Notes: generated from the sequence alone by a model not told the origin. A stretch of DNA of 64,000 nt from Ferrimicrobium sp. (GCA_022690815.1 JALCZJ010000005.1:53357-117356), one strand, 5' to 3'; shown: positions 27,417-36,436, counted from the stretch's first letter. Made by a program: numbers and translations.

Positions 27417-28234
27417 TGCGACCACTCCTCATTCATAACTTCACGGAACACATTGTCCGCAATCCAAGCCTCATCGTTGGCCTCTTGACGAACCACGACG
27501 CCTTCACGAGCCAGATACGACTTTACCTGGCCGATCGTGAGCGTCTGGAAATGAAACACACTGGCTGCGAGCAACCCCTGCACCCCAAGTTGCGCTCCAG
27601 CGAGAAAATCCTCCAGTTTTCCCACACCACCAGAGGCGATGATGGGCACATCGGTTTGGGCCAATACCTGCGCATAGAGCAACGGATCATAACCGCCAAG
27701 GCTTCCATCACGATCCATCGAGGTTACGAGCAGCTCGCCTGCGCCCTCAACCTGCACCCGCTCAAGCCACTGAGCAAGAGCGATCCCAGTGGGTCGAGTT
27801 CCACCATGGGTGACCACCTCATAATCGCCATCATGTCGGCGCACGTCGATAGCGACCACGACACATTGATTACCATAAACATCAGAAATTTCTCGAATGA
27901 GGCGTGGGTTCTTGACAGCTGCCGAGTTGAGGGAGACCTTATCAGCTCCGACACGAAGCAGGCGGCTGGCCCCATCGAGTGAGTCGACACCACCACCGAC
28001 GGTAAACGGGATCATGATATTGCTCGCAACCTGTGCCGCAAGCTCAACCAGTGGATCACGCTGGTCCGTGGTTGCGCTGATATCGAGAAAGACCAACTCG
28101 TCAGCGCCAGCATTGCTGTAGAACTCACCAAGAGCCACCGGATCGCCGGCGTCGCGCAGTTGTGCAAACGACACCCCTTTGACCACTCGGCCCCCGCTTA
28201 CATCGAGACAGGGAATCACCCTTACTTGCTGCAT
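27413..28234 (-). CDS. hisF: Imidazole glycerol phosphate synthase, cyclase subunit
   Basis: With HisH it converts PRFAR and glutamine to imidazole glycerol phosphate and AICAR. The 273-residue barrel carries the catalytic pair Asp11 (CLDVSGGRVVKG) and Asp130 (VVVAIDVRR), at the same numbers as well-studied HisF proteins. It overlaps hisA by 13 bp and the groES-like gene by 4 bp. Confidence 0.96.
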   Translation of the reverse strand: MQQVRVIPCLDVSGGRVVKGVSFAQLRDAGDPVALGEFYSNAGADELVFLDISATTDQRDPLVELAAQVASNIMIPFTVGGGVDSLDGASRLLRVGADKVSLNSAAVKNPRLIREISDVYGNQCVVVAIDVRRHDGDYEVVTHGGTRPTGIALAQWLERVQVEGAGELLVTSMDRDGSLGGYDPLLYAQVLAQTDVPIIASGGVGKLEDFLAGAQLGVQGLLAASVFHFQTLTIGQVKSYLAREGVVVRQEANDEAWIADNVFREVMNEEWSQ

Positions 28235-28974
28235 GCCGCGAGCCCTTCATCGACGGTCAGTGAGCCCCGATAGAGAGCGGTACCAACGATCGCACCATCG
28301 ACATATCCTGGTCCAGCCTCAATGGCGGTAAGCGCCGCGAGATCGTCGACATTTCGAATGCCACCCGAGGCGATGAGGGCAATGGGGTAGGTGGCGATGA
28401 GTCGTTGATAGAGCACGAGGTCGGGTCCACCCGCCATTCCATCACGAGCGACTGGCGTGATCAGCTGGGTTACAAAGCCCTCCCCAGCAAAGTGTTTGAC
28501 CGCCTCGTCAAGAAGGTACGGACTGGCTTGGCGCCACGCATCACTTACTACCCTTGGTTCGTCGTCGATAATCCGAAAATCCAAGGAGATGACGAGGCGA
28601 GCGCGCTCCTGCTCCTCCATCTCATCAATCCAGCTATGTGCACCAAGTGCCCCGGTTCCAACGATCACACGGGTCGCGCCACGGGCGAACAGTTCAAGCG
28701 CTCTCCCACGATCACGGATTCCGCCACCCACCTGAACCATCACGCCTCGTTTGGTTGCACGGCCGACACAGCTGGCGATCAGTGCGCGATTCGCGAGATC
28801 ATTCGGGTCCCGTGCAGCGTTGAGATCGACGAGGTGGAGCGCACTGATGCCCTGATCGAGTAGACGATCGATCACCTCTTCGGCCGGACCGAATTGGGTC
28901 GCGTGCGCATAGTCGCCTTGGGTGAGTCGAACGGCTTGGCCATCGAGCAGATCGATTGCGGGGAGAAACTTCAT
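28222..28974 (-). CDS. hisA: ProFAR isomerase
   Basis: Amadori isomerase of histidine synthesis. The 250-residue barrel has Asp8 in AIDLLDGQAVRL and Asp132 in VISLDF, plus phosphate-binding GGGIRDRG and IASGGIRNVDDL. Start: ATG at 28974, overlapping the hisH stop by 4 bp; the open frame to 29124 is out of family register. In some actinobacteria HisA doubles as PriA (TrpF activity), but a separate trpF exists here. Confidence 0.95.
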   Translation of the reverse strand: MKFLPAIDLLDGQAVRLTQGDYAHATQFGPAEEVIDRLLDQGISALHLVDLNAARDPNDLANRALIASCVGRATKRGVMVQVGGGIRDRGRALELFARGATRVIVGTGALGAHSWIDEMEEQERARLVISLDFRIIDDEPRVVSDAWRQASPYLLDEAVKHFAGEGFVTQLITPVARDGMAGGPDLVLYQRLIATYPIALIASGGIRNVDDLAALTAIEAGPGYVDGAIVGTALYRGSLTVDEGLAACSK

Positions 28975-29627
28975 CGTGAGTGCTCCTCGCTCCCTGGAGA
29001 CCAACGAAGAGCGCCTGCCAAGAGCTTTAACCCACTGACCCCGGACTTCTCTGGATGAAATTGAACGCCCAACAGGGCACCCTTGGCAACCGCCGCTACG
29101 TACCGCCCACCGTAGTCCTCCCATGCGATCGCGTCAGCGGACTCCATCGCTGCGTAGGAGTGAACGAAGTAACTCCAGGTTCCATCCTCGATCAGTGCAA
29201 AGGCTGGGTGAGCATCACCCGCAACGTGCAGCCGATTCCACTGCATTTCGGGCAGTCGTTGTCCCGGGCGCATCCGTGAAACACGGCCAGCGAGCACGCC
29301 AAGTCCGCTCTGATCGGACTCCTCAGATCCTTCAAACAACAACTGCATGCCCACACAGATGCCAAGCAACCACCGATCAGCGCGTATCCTCTCAAGAATT
29401 GGCTCCTCGAAGCCGGTACTTCGCAGTCGGGTCACACAGGCACCGAAGTGTCCGACACCTGGCAAGATCGCGTGCTCATAGTCACCCAGGCGCTTTGGAT
29501 CGGTGATCAAGTCGGGTCGATAACCGAGGCGCTTGATCGCGTTGGATAGCGACCCCAAATTGCCGATACCGTAGTCGATAATCGCCACCGCTTGCGAGGC
29601 CTCACGTTGGTTATGACTCGTCGACAC
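28971..29627 (-). CDS. hisH: Imidazole glycerol phosphate synthase, glutaminase subunit
   Basis: Class I glutamine amidotransferase that feeds ammonia to HisF. In 218 residues: the AIIDYGIGNLGS start, oxyanion PGVGHFG, nucleophile Cys91 in LLGICVGMQLLFEGSEES, and the His-Glu of GVQFHPEKSG. Start: GTG at 29627, giving a short 12-residue N-terminal extension. A 262-bp gap separates it from hisB, an unusual break in an otherwise overlapping operon. Confidence 0.95.
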   Translation of the reverse strand: MSTSHNQREASQAVAIIDYGIGNLGSLSNAIKRLGYRPDLITDPKRLGDYEHAILPGVGHFGACVTRLRSTGFEEPILERIRADRWLLGICVGMQLLFEGSEESDQSGLGVLAGRVSRMRPGQRLPEMQWNRLHVAGDAHPAFALIEDGTWSYFVHSYAAMESADAIAWEDYGGRYVAAVAKGALLGVQFHPEKSGVSGLKLLAGALRWSPGSEEHSR

Positions 29628-29889
29628 ACAAACACCCTGTCAACGCACGGACCACGTGTGGCCCCCTACCGAATTCGCCCACCAAGAGTACTCCGTAAGG
29701 ATCCAACCAAGGCGTAGCACCGCCTCGTGAGTGTCCCATGGGCACCACACCGATGGCCGACGTGTTGCCATAGCAGGTCAGCATCCTGGCCGACCAGTCG
29801 ACGTGGTTGGCCGAGGTTTGACAGTATCGGCGAACGACTCGTTGCCGGCGTCTATCGGAGTCGTTGATATCACCAACCGATCGAAGACC
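29628..29889. other. 262-bp gap inside the histidine cluster
   Basis: Between the hisB stop and the hisH start. No open frame with family-like sequence. No obvious terminator with a T-run and no clear TANNNT at the right distance from the hisH GTG were seen, so I cannot tell whether hisHAF has its own promoter. Confidence 0.4.
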
Positions 29890-30483
29890 TTAACCATCGA
29901 GAAGCCCCTTGGAGCTGACCACCGAATGCGAGACGATCCGGGTAGCATCGTTGAGCCCGCGAGCCAGGCCTTTAAAAGCCGCCTCGATCTGGTGGTGCGT
30001 ATTGCCTTCGGTAAGTGATCGAATATGGAGCGTCAGCCCTCCAAGGCGTGCGAAAGCGGTGAAAAACTCCTCAACATGCTCGATGTACACGGGAGGAGAT
30101 CCCAAGGCAACACTACGGTTGCCTTTCAATCCAACCCACGCCATCCCCCGGCCGGAGATATCGAGAACCACCTGAACGAGCGATTCGTCAAGAGGAATCA
30201 CCCGATCGGCGAAACGTTCTACGCCCACACGGTCTCCAAGTGCCATGCGCAGTGCCGTCCCTAACGCAATGCCGGTATCCTCCACGAGATGATGAGCATC
30301 CACCATCCAATCCCCCGTCGCCTCGACGTTAAGGCCAAACCGCCCATGAACGCCGATTTGTTCAAGCATGTGTGACAAGAACGGTACCGGCGTCGAGATC
30401 TCAACGGGCCCTCCGTCAAGATCGATCGCCACTTGGAGCTGACTCTCCTTGGTCATACGTTCGTAGGTACCCACTCGAACCAT
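29890..30483 (-). CDS. hisB: Imidazoleglycerol-phosphate dehydratase
   Basis: Manganese enzyme that makes imidazole-acetol phosphate. The 197-residue monofunctional form has the two metal-binding His-rich motifs (DAHHLVEDTGIALG and NTHHQIEAAFKGLAR) and the FLSHMLEQIGVHG segment. The stop of hisC and the ATG share one base (TGATG), so translation is coupled to hisC. Confidence 0.96.
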   Translation of the reverse strand: MVRVGTYERMTKESQLQVAIDLDGGPVEISTPVPFLSHMLEQIGVHGRFGLNVEATGDWMVDAHHLVEDTGIALGTALRMALGDRVGVERFADRVIPLDESLVQVVLDISGRGMAWVGLKGNRSVALGSPPVYIEHVEEFFTAFARLGGLTLHIRSLTEGNTHHQIEAAFKGLARGLNDATRIVSHSVVSSKGLLDG

Positions 30484-31526
30484 CAGATCTCACTCTCTAA
30501 AACTTCACGAAACGCAGCCATCGCTCGAGCATTCTCTGTTGGCGTTCCAATAGTGATCCGCAATGCGTTGTCAACCCCTGGCCAACTGCTGGCATCGCGT
30601 ACAAGGACTGAATGCTCCAAGAGTCGCCCCCATACGGTGTGTGCATCATGGGGCCCCATATCCACCAAGATGAAATTGGTAGCCGACGGATAGGGCCTGA
30701 GGCCGAGCTCCAAGAACTGTGTGGTCATCGCCTCACGCTCGCTTATCACCAGCGCGACGACGTCGGTCAACTCCCGGTACCAGTCAAGAGCGGTCAGCGC
30801 CACGAGCTGCGAGAGCGCAGAGAGGTGGTAGGGCAATGCCGTCTTATAGAGTGCCTCAATGATCTCGGGGTCACCGACGCAGTAGCCAAGGCGCAGACCA
30901 GCCAGGGACAACGCCTTCGAAAACGTTCGCACGACGACCACGTTTGGCCCGCTCCATTCAGGAATTTGGCGGGCATCAAAGTCGTGGTAGGCCCGGTCCA
31001 CGATGAAGAGTTGTTCGGGTCGATCCACAGGGAGGCTCCGCAACTGTGCTGGTTCTACCAGTCCAGTCGGGTTATTCGGGTCACAGATCACGACAATCGG
31101 GACATCCACATCGATCGCTTCGGCCTCGATCTGACCGTCGGCTCCACGCCGACCGAGTTGGTGCTCGGTTCGTGTCGTCGCCGCGATCTGGGCGTACATT
31201 CCATAGGTCGGGGGTGCCAGCCAGACACGTCGATTCGGCCCACCATAGGCCAGGAAGAGCGACTGCAGCACCTCATTGGAGCCATTTCCGACAAAGACAC
31301 TGTCAAAACCGACCCCGTGGAGTGCACCTAAGCGTCTCCTAAGCTCCACCGCTTGGCGATCAGGATATCGATTGAGTGATGAGGATGCAAGACGATCTCT
31401 GACCGCTTGGAGAAATCCAGCCGGAGGAGCGATCGGTGACTCGTTGGTGTTGAGCCGGACCTCGACGTCGAGTTGGGGTGAGTGGTAGCCTTGCGCGAGC
31501 ACGCCGGCGAGCGAGGGTGTCAACAC
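30483..31526 (-). CDS. hisC: Histidinol-phosphate aminotransferase
   Basis: PLP aminotransferase of fold type I. Visible are RLNTNESPIAPP, VFVGNGSNEVLQ, the CDPNNPTG cofactor loop, the PLP Lys in RTFSKALSLAGLRLGY and the C-terminal ALRITIGTP. The GTG at 31526 starts the family-like part and overlaps the hisD stop by 7 bp (347 residues). The frame is open to 31604, but that part lies in the hisD coding region and has no ATG, GTG or TTG that suits better. Confidence 0.94.
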   Translation of the reverse strand: MLTPSLAGVLAQGYHSPQLDVEVRLNTNESPIAPPAGFLQAVRDRLASSSLNRYPDRQAVELRRRLGALHGVGFDSVFVGNGSNEVLQSLFLAYGGPNRRVWLAPPTYGMYAQIAATTRTEHQLGRRGADGQIEAEAIDVDVPIVVICDPNNPTGLVEPAQLRSLPVDRPEQLFIVDRAYHDFDARQIPEWSGPNVVVVRTFSKALSLAGLRLGYCVGDPEIIEALYKTALPYHLSALSQLVALTALDWYRELTDVVALVISEREAMTTQFLELGLRPYPSATNFILVDMGPHDAHTVWGRLLEHSVLVRDASSWPGVDNALRITIGTPTENARAMAAFREVLESEI

Positions 31527-32815
31527 GATGGCCGTCGCCGCATCGTCACTGACTCTCCATGTGCAACCAAGCCCTCGACCTTTGCGAACTCCTCGACCGC
31601 CCAACCGAGGTCTTCAATTGCAGTGGGTCCCACGATGACGGTGTGCTGACGCCGGAGAAAGTCCTCAAGGCCAAGCCCGCTGGCAAATCGGGCGGTGCCA
31701 TAGGTCGGTAACACATGAGAAGGGCCGGCGACGTAGTCACCGAATGCCGCCGTCGCATCGGAGCCGACGAAGACGACGCCAGCATTGCGAACGTGGTGAG
31801 CATCGGCCTCCCCATCGCGATACAATAGCTCGAGATGCTCTGGGGCGATGAGGTTGGCGAGCTCGATGGCCTGATCTCGATTCGCAACTAAGGCGGCGTA
31901 TCCGTTGTTGACCAGCGTTGACCTAATGGCATCCAAGCGCGGTGCCGACGCGACATACTCGAAAAGCGCGGTATCTACCTTAGAAAGATAGTCTTCATCC
32001 CACGTTACAAGCCACGCAAGTCCGTTGGGGCCATGCTCTGCCTGTACCGCCAAGTCGATGGCAACATGGCGCGGGTCGACGGATGCATCGGCTACCACCA
32101 GCACCTCAGATGGACCGGCAAAGGAGGATCCGATGCCGGCATCGAGTGCAACTTGGGCCTTGGCAAGAGCCACATAGAGATTGCCCGGCCCAACAATCGT
32201 ATCGACGGCGGCAATAGTCTCAGTGCCATAGGCCAGCGCTGCGATCGCCTGGGCACCACCAACCGGATAGACCGACGCCACCCCGGCCACGAAGCTCGCC
32301 GCCAACGTCGCGTCATCTACCCCACCCCCGGATGACGGTGGCGTCGCAACCACGATGCGCCCAACGCCTGCCACACTGGCTAGCGTCGCGGTGTGCAGGA
32401 CCGTCGAAGGGTAGCGGGCCACGCCTCCGGGAACATAGCAGCCTGCCGAAGCGACGGGAACGTTTCGTCGGATAACGGTGATTCCATCACTGCTCACCTT
32501 CGATGACGTAGGCAACTCAGCCTCGTAGACCTCATGGATGCGCCGATGCGCGACATTGAGAGCCTGGGCTAGGCGAGGGTCAATCGCATGGTAGGCAGCC
32601 TCCATCGCATCACGATCGAAGGCCAAGGAGGTAAGGTCGGCCCCGTCATAGCGCTTGGTGAGCGATCGAAGCGCCGCATCTCCGTGCGTGCGAACCTCGT
32701 CGATGATCGAACGAACACGATCAATCGTCTCACCAGTCGGGGCGGCTGGTCGTGGGATATCACTGAGTCTGAGCCCATGATGACCCCGAAGGTCTAGCAT
32801 ACGCAAGGCCTTCAT
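31520..32815 (-). CDS. hisD: Histidinol dehydrogenase
   Basis: Zinc enzyme that oxidises histidinol to histidine in two NAD-dependent steps. Motifs in order: RNVPVASAGCYVPGG, GPGNLYVALAKAQV, GPSEVLVVADAS, the zinc ligands in VQAEHGPNG and IAPEHLELL, and AGPSHVLPT near the C-terminus. Start: ATG at 32815 or ATG at 32803; the latter has AAGG 8 nt upstream. First gene of the histidine cluster, downstream of a structured leader with a T-rich terminator. Confidence 0.95.
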   Translation of the reverse strand: MKALRMLDLRGHHGLRLSDIPRPAAPTGETIDRVRSIIDEVRTHGDAALRSLTKRYDGADLTSLAFDRDAMEAAYHAIDPRLAQALNVAHRRIHEVYEAELPTSSKVSSDGITVIRRNVPVASAGCYVPGGVARYPSTVLHTATLASVAGVGRIVVATPPSSGGGVDDATLAASFVAGVASVYPVGGAQAIAALAYGTETIAAVDTIVGPGNLYVALAKAQVALDAGIGSSFAGPSEVLVVADASVDPRHVAIDLAVQAEHGPNGLAWLVTWDEDYLSKVDTALFEYVASAPRLDAIRSTLVNNGYAALVANRDQAIELANLIAPEHLELLYRDGEADAHHVRNAGVVFVGSDATAAFGDYVAGPSHVLPTYGTARFASGLGLEDFLRRQHTVIVGPTAIEDLGWAVEEFAKVEGLVAHGESVTMRRRPSC

Positions 32816-32867
32816 CTGTCGTAGTAGCGTCTGCTTCGTCAATGTTTCACGTTCCCCTGGTCTTTGG

Positions 32868-32957
32868 TTACCGACTCCCAAAAAAGAGCGCCTCGCTCAC
32901 GAGCTTGCCACCTAGGGGCACCATCATGTATTCGACATGATGGCCCCGCAGGGTCAT
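32868..32957 (-). CDS. Candidate 29-codon leader ORF before hisD
   Basis: ATG at 32957 to TAA at 32868. Its codons 6-7 are adjacent His codons (CAT CAT) lying inside the hairpin at 32915-32947, and its end runs through the terminator at 32880-32898. That is the geometry expected of a ribosome-mediated attenuator. Only two His codons and no Shine-Dalgarno sequence argue against it. It could be chance. Confidence 0.25.
   Translation of the reverse strand: MTLRGHHVEYMMVPLGGKLVSEALFFGSR
32880..32898 (-). terminator. Intrinsic terminator or attenuator in the hisD leader
   Basis: On the minus strand GAGCG-AGG-CGCTC is followed at once by six T residues. It lies 65 nt before the hisD ATG, so it would stop transcripts coming from upstream or act as the terminator of an attenuation device. 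Confidence 0.55.
32915..32947 (-). promoter_or_regulatory. Long hairpin in the hisD leader
   Basis: The arms CCATCATGT and ACATGATGG pair perfectly around a 5-nt loop (ATTCG or its complement), extended by GGGG/CCCC past a 2-nt bulge. It stands 16 nt upstream of the T-rich terminator on the minus strand. Confidence 0.55.
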
Positions 32958-32991
32958 GCAAGGAGGTTAACTCTCTAGAGAAGGAATATCT

Positions 32992-33013
32992 AAAAAAGGT
33001 CATCGCACAACCT
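32992..33013 (-). terminator. Weak terminator after the PPOX-like gene
   Basis: Minus-strand AGGTT...GACCT can form a 5-bp stem with one wobble pair, followed by a run of T. It lies about 50 nt after the stop of the gene at 33062-33706. If it works, the second terminator at 32880 is not needed for that gene. Confidence 0.35.
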
Positions 33014-33061
33014 ACGGCGAGGCGTTGGCCAGCGCGGATGACATCATACTGGTTCGTTGCG

Positions 33062-33706
33062 TCACTTGTATTGGCCTCTCTTGGCTAGCGCGCGGACCGA
33101 GTCCGGGACCCCAATCTCAGGGCGCAAGCTAGGAGCACCCAAAATAAGTCCTTGTGTTTGCCGTGCAAGCACTACGCCTGCCCACGCATCACCATCGAGA
33201 TCCTCGGGTGCATCGTCTGGCCACCCGTCGGAGATCTTGAGGGACCACTCTTCGATTGGCAACGAGAGCACCATCGTCTGGGCTAGCTCCCGATCAGTCG
33301 GCACGCGAATCTCCGTGCTCCTGCCGGGAATGAGCTTGTCGGTGATGACCGTCAGCGCCCACCGCTTGTGTTCGTCATCAACCAACGCTGGCACCCCAAA
33401 CAGGACTCCAGATCGGTACCGGATACTCGATGAGAAGCTCGAGCGAGCGACGATGACACCATCGAACCCGGTGACAGCGACCGAGATGCCAGCTCCCTTC
33501 TTGGCCCTTCGCATCCACCCAGATGCCACCGAGCCATGCAAAAGAAGTTGATCTTGCGCGCGTGCTATCAGCGTCGGAAGGACGAGTGGGCCGTGATCGG
33601 TTGTGATCCCGACGTGTCCAATCATCTCACTATCAAGGAGAAGATCGAGAGCGCTCCGATCGTCGGAGCCACGCTGGGCTTCTCTCGTGAGTCGCGTTCG
33701 CTCCAT
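33062..33706 (-). CDS. Pyridoxamine 5'-phosphate oxidase-like flavin-binding protein
   Basis: A 214-residue protein of the split-barrel flavin reductase/PPOX superfamily, NimA-like: the N-terminal IGHVGITTDHGPLVLPTLIARAQDQLLLHGS and SVAVTGFDGVIVARS are the usual FMN/PLP-binding strands. Its substrate cannot be told. TAGACT lies 6 nt before the ATG, and the TAG of that hexamer is also the stop codon of the upstream beta-helix gene. Weak terminator afterwards. Confidence 0.75.
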   Translation of the reverse strand: MERTRLTREAQRGSDDRSALDLLLDSEMIGHVGITTDHGPLVLPTLIARAQDQLLLHGSVASGWMRRAKKGAGISVAVTGFDGVIVARSSFSSSIRYRSGVLFGVPALVDDEHKRWALTVITDKLIPGRSTEIRVPTDRELAQTMVLSLPIEEWSLKISDGWPDDAPEDLDGDAWAGVVLARQTQGLILGAPSLRPEIGVPDSVRALAKRGQYK

Positions 33707-33712
33707 CCGTCG

Positions 33713-33718
33713 AGTCTA
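33713..33718 (-). promoter_or_regulatory. Leaderless-type -10 element TAGACT
   Basis: 6 nt before the ATG at 33706. Its first three bases are the stop codon of the upstream secreted-protein gene. Confidence 0.5.
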
Positions 33719-35551
33719 CCAGCCCACTCCTGGTTTCTTTACGCCAGATAACCGGTTGGTACGCACTTGGATAATCCGCATGGCCAACGCACAACTTTTT
33801 GATGATGTCGGCGAGAGCCGATGGCGCAGGCGACGCCAACTGTTCATCGACGTCGCGGTTGCGTCGCCGAGTTCGAAGTTCGTACCATGGGGTGCAAGCC
33901 CCATGAGCCGGTTGTTGGCGAACACGATGGTTCGCTCATTTCGGGAACGATCGCCAATCTGGACAACGCTGGTAGGGTCATGACCGCTAGCTCTGATCGT
34001 GTTATTACAGATGGCAATAGCCTGGTAACGACCCCCAACGACAACGACGCTGGCCTGAGCTGTCCCACCACGGGCAAAATGCTCTGAAAGATTGGTGAAG
34101 TCATTTTTGGCTATCAGGACGTGAGTAATCATCGAGTGCGGGCCAAAGGCATCGATATAGAGTGCATCAAAGGCATGACCAGCGTCGGGTGATGGTCCAA
34201 GCCAGCGAAACGGTGATGGGCCGTAACTCGGAGCACCATTTGAGGTGCCGGGACTATCAAAAACTGTGTTGTCGGTTACCCAAAGCTGTGAGGTGCGCTT
34301 CCCCGCATTCTCCACATCAAGGCTGATACCCTGGTTGGTGTCGATGATCCGGTTGTCCCGAATCCAAAGCTCCTGCGCCCCATCGTCGTAGATCCCACCA
34401 GCGTTCATACTGCTCTCACACCTCCCCTTCACCCAGGTACCTGCCGCAGTGTTGGTGGTAGTATCGCTGTTCGCCACTTCGTTATCTTGAACAAGACCCA
34501 ACAAAGGAGGTGTTGTGCGGTTATACCAGCCCTCGAGGTCGATGCCTATGTTATCCCCATTGACCACCCGGTTACCGGCCACGACATACCTGCGTATATC
34601 GCCGTTGACCACAAGGTTTTCGCTATCGCCCGTACGGGTGTCTTCGATGGTGTTCCCTGCGATAACGACGCGCTCCAACGCATCCGGTACGCCACGCCCA
34701 AAATCATCGACCACAATGCCGAGGGCATCAACAGCTGGATTCCCACAAAACTGACGACGATCTAAGGCTTCGTCCGCACGGTTTTGCACGAAGGTGACCG
34801 TGTTATCCGCGAGCACGATCCCGTGGCAGCCTCGACGCAAGCATGGAGAGGCAGTACCTGTATAGCGCTTCGCGTTCACCTCCACGTCGATACCTGTCGG
34901 GGTCAACCTGTTCGACGAGGCAATCACGTCCTCGACCCGAAGGCCCAGGATCCCGACATCACTCGACCCCAGAATGACCACCGCAGGGTTGAGGGCGTCA
35001 TAGCCCACACTTGGTGCCGTTTGGCCGGTAATCGAACCGAGCCTGACAATTGCTACAGAGCCTGGAGCCGACTCGACGGTAAGCCAAGCTGGGTCAACCT
35101 TCCCCACAATCCGAATCTGGTGACGAAAGACCCCAGCAAGGCAGATAGCCGTCGGGCGTGTTATCGTGTTGGCGAGACGCGCGATCAGAGTGTTCACCCG
35201 CCCACTTGAGTTTGCAACCCTGAAGCTACAGGGCCGACGTTGGGTTGCTGGCTTCACCCAAACGGCCTGCTTGTTGATGATTGCCGCCCAACGATTGGCG
35301 ACGCCAGCCACCTTGCGCCGATCTGCAAGCGTGCCCACCCTACCCTTGTGTAGCTCACCAATCCGCACCAAAGATGGCCCTCGCCATTGACCAGTTATCC
35401 GCGACTCAACGATGCCTGGTCTTCCAAGATTGACGCTGCTCAACCAAGAGCCGCCCAAGCCAACTCCCGCCAGGAGCACAAGCATGCCAATCCCAAGTAC
35501 GCGCCGCAGCCACCGCTCGCTACGGATCACAGAGATACAACGCGTAACCAC
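33716..35551 (-). CDS. Membrane-anchored or secreted right-handed beta-helix protein
   Basis: No family is recognised with certainty. After an N-terminal hydrophobic segment (VLGIGMLVLLAGVGLGGSWL) come about 580 residues. They contain many short repeated coils such as IVLADNTVTFVQN, VVIAGNTIEDTRTG, VVAGNRVVNGDNIG, LWIRDNRIIDTNQG, LWVTDNTVFDS and IVFANNRLMG. This N-stacked pattern (xxIxxNxI) is typical of parallel beta-helix proteins such as pectate-lyase-like or surface proteins. Start uncertain: GTG at 35551 has TATCAT 6 nt upstream; the frame is open to 35596. Several Cys pairs suggest an extracytoplasmic fold. No enzyme motif could be assigned. Confidence 0.7.
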   Translation of the reverse strand: MVTRCISVIRSERWLRRVLGIGMLVLLAGVGLGGSWLSSVNLGRPGIVESRITGQWRGPSLVRIGELHKGRVGTLADRRKVAGVANRWAAIINKQAVWVKPATQRRPCSFRVANSSGRVNTLIARLANTITRPTAICLAGVFRHQIRIVGKVDPAWLTVESAPGSVAIVRLGSITGQTAPSVGYDALNPAVVILGSSDVGILGLRVEDVIASSNRLTPTGIDVEVNAKRYTGTASPCLRRGCHGIVLADNTVTFVQNRADEALDRRQFCGNPAVDALGIVVDDFGRGVPDALERVVIAGNTIEDTRTGDSENLVVNGDIRRYVVAGNRVVNGDNIGIDLEGWYNRTTPPLLGLVQDNEVANSDTTTNTAAGTWVKGRCESSMNAGGIYDDGAQELWIRDNRIIDTNQGISLDVENAGKRTSQLWVTDNTVFDSPGTSNGAPSYGPSPFRWLGPSPDAGHAFDALYIDAFGPHSMITHVLIAKNDFTNLSEHFARGGTAQASVVVVGGRYQAIAICNNTIRASGHDPTSVVQIGDRSRNERTIVFANNRLMGLAPHGTNFELGDATATSMNSWRRLRHRLSPTSSKSCALAMRIIQVRTNRLSGVKKPGVGW

Positions 35552-36090
35552 GGCTACATGATAGAGCACCCCAAGCTCACAACCCTCCCAAGACACCGTG
35601 TGTGCACAGCAAGCCCGATTGACGACGTGAGCCGACTACGAACCATCGTCCACGCCGCGAGCTGTAGATCCCCGCAATCAGTTGGCAATCGTCACGTATT
35701 TGCACGCGTCAACAGTGATGGGTGATCGCCGGCAACAGATTGGTTGCTACGCCACCGAAAGCTTAACACAGAGCACCGTGCAACCTGGTTCCCACTCGTT
35801 GTTGGTAGTCTCAAACGATCACCGAAGCATTTGCTTTCCTGTCTGCAGTCATAGTCTTACGGCCGAGTTGGTGCCTACCGAGCCTGTGCCACGGGCCCTC
35901 GGGGGGCAGTCTTGTTGCGTATGACCGTCACGGCCTGACTATGGGCGAGACTCTTAGCAATCGGTGCCTCGCCTGGTGTAAGCTGCTTTGCAATGGCCAG
36001 CAGCTGAGGCACAGACGGTCTACTCGCCGTAGAGTTCGTCGGCACCGACGAAGAACATTACGTCACAGCGAGGCACCGAACCCGAGGACT

Positions 36091-36180
36091 GCGAGCCCTC
36101 GTCTCGCTGGGGTCGACTTCAGTGCCTTTACCGCCATCGACGCACTATCTTTTGTTCTGTCGTCCACTGTACTTGGTTGG
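36091..36180 (+). pseudogene. Possible remnant of an MFS transporter (EntS-like)
   Basis: Plus-strand translation gives SPRLAGVDFSAFTAIDAL followed by SFVLSSTVLGW. This resembles the conserved loop and helix G-x3-AFxIDALSFLxSxxxL of MFS_3/EntS-type carriers. The flanking sequence is not carrier-like, so only a fragment would remain. Short and degenerate; the match may be chance. Confidence 0.3.
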
Positions 36181-36387
36181 ACCCGTGAACATGGTTTTAA
36201 ACAGCCAACCCACGCAGTCCCTTGCGGGGTCGTCTACCGACACCAGCGCTGGCTTCGTAGGGTCCCAGCGATGTGGCGCGAGTAGTTTGAGAGCAATAGG
36301 GAGACTGAGTCATACCGTGCATTCATCATCAAACCACGACGCCTCCTGCAAAGTCCCGGTAACCGCCAAAGAACGCCGACCCCTTCT

Positions 36388-36427
36388 ATCTATAACGGCA
36401 GCGGCCTATCGATAACGGGAGCGGCCT
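36388..36427. repeat. 20-bp tandem repeat, two copies
   Basis: ATCTATAACGGCAGCGGCCT (36388-36407) is followed directly by ATCGATAACGGGAGCGGCCT (36408-36427), 18 of 20 identical. It starts 10 bp after the 3' end of the APH-type gene. Confidence 0.85.
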
Positions 36428-36436
36428 AAGCCACCG

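Larger units (their letters stand above)
35552..36436. other. Non-coding stretch with a gene remnant and a tandem repeat
   Basis: About 0.9 kb without an intact gene. It holds a short coding remnant (36091-36180) and a 20-bp tandem repeat (36388-36427), annotated separately. Confidence 0.45.

Noticed and set aside
32880..32947. T-box riboswitch in the hisD leader (GGTGGCA before a terminator)
   Set aside because: The T-box core TGGNACCGCG is not present and the base that would pair with the tRNA discriminator does not fit tRNA-His.
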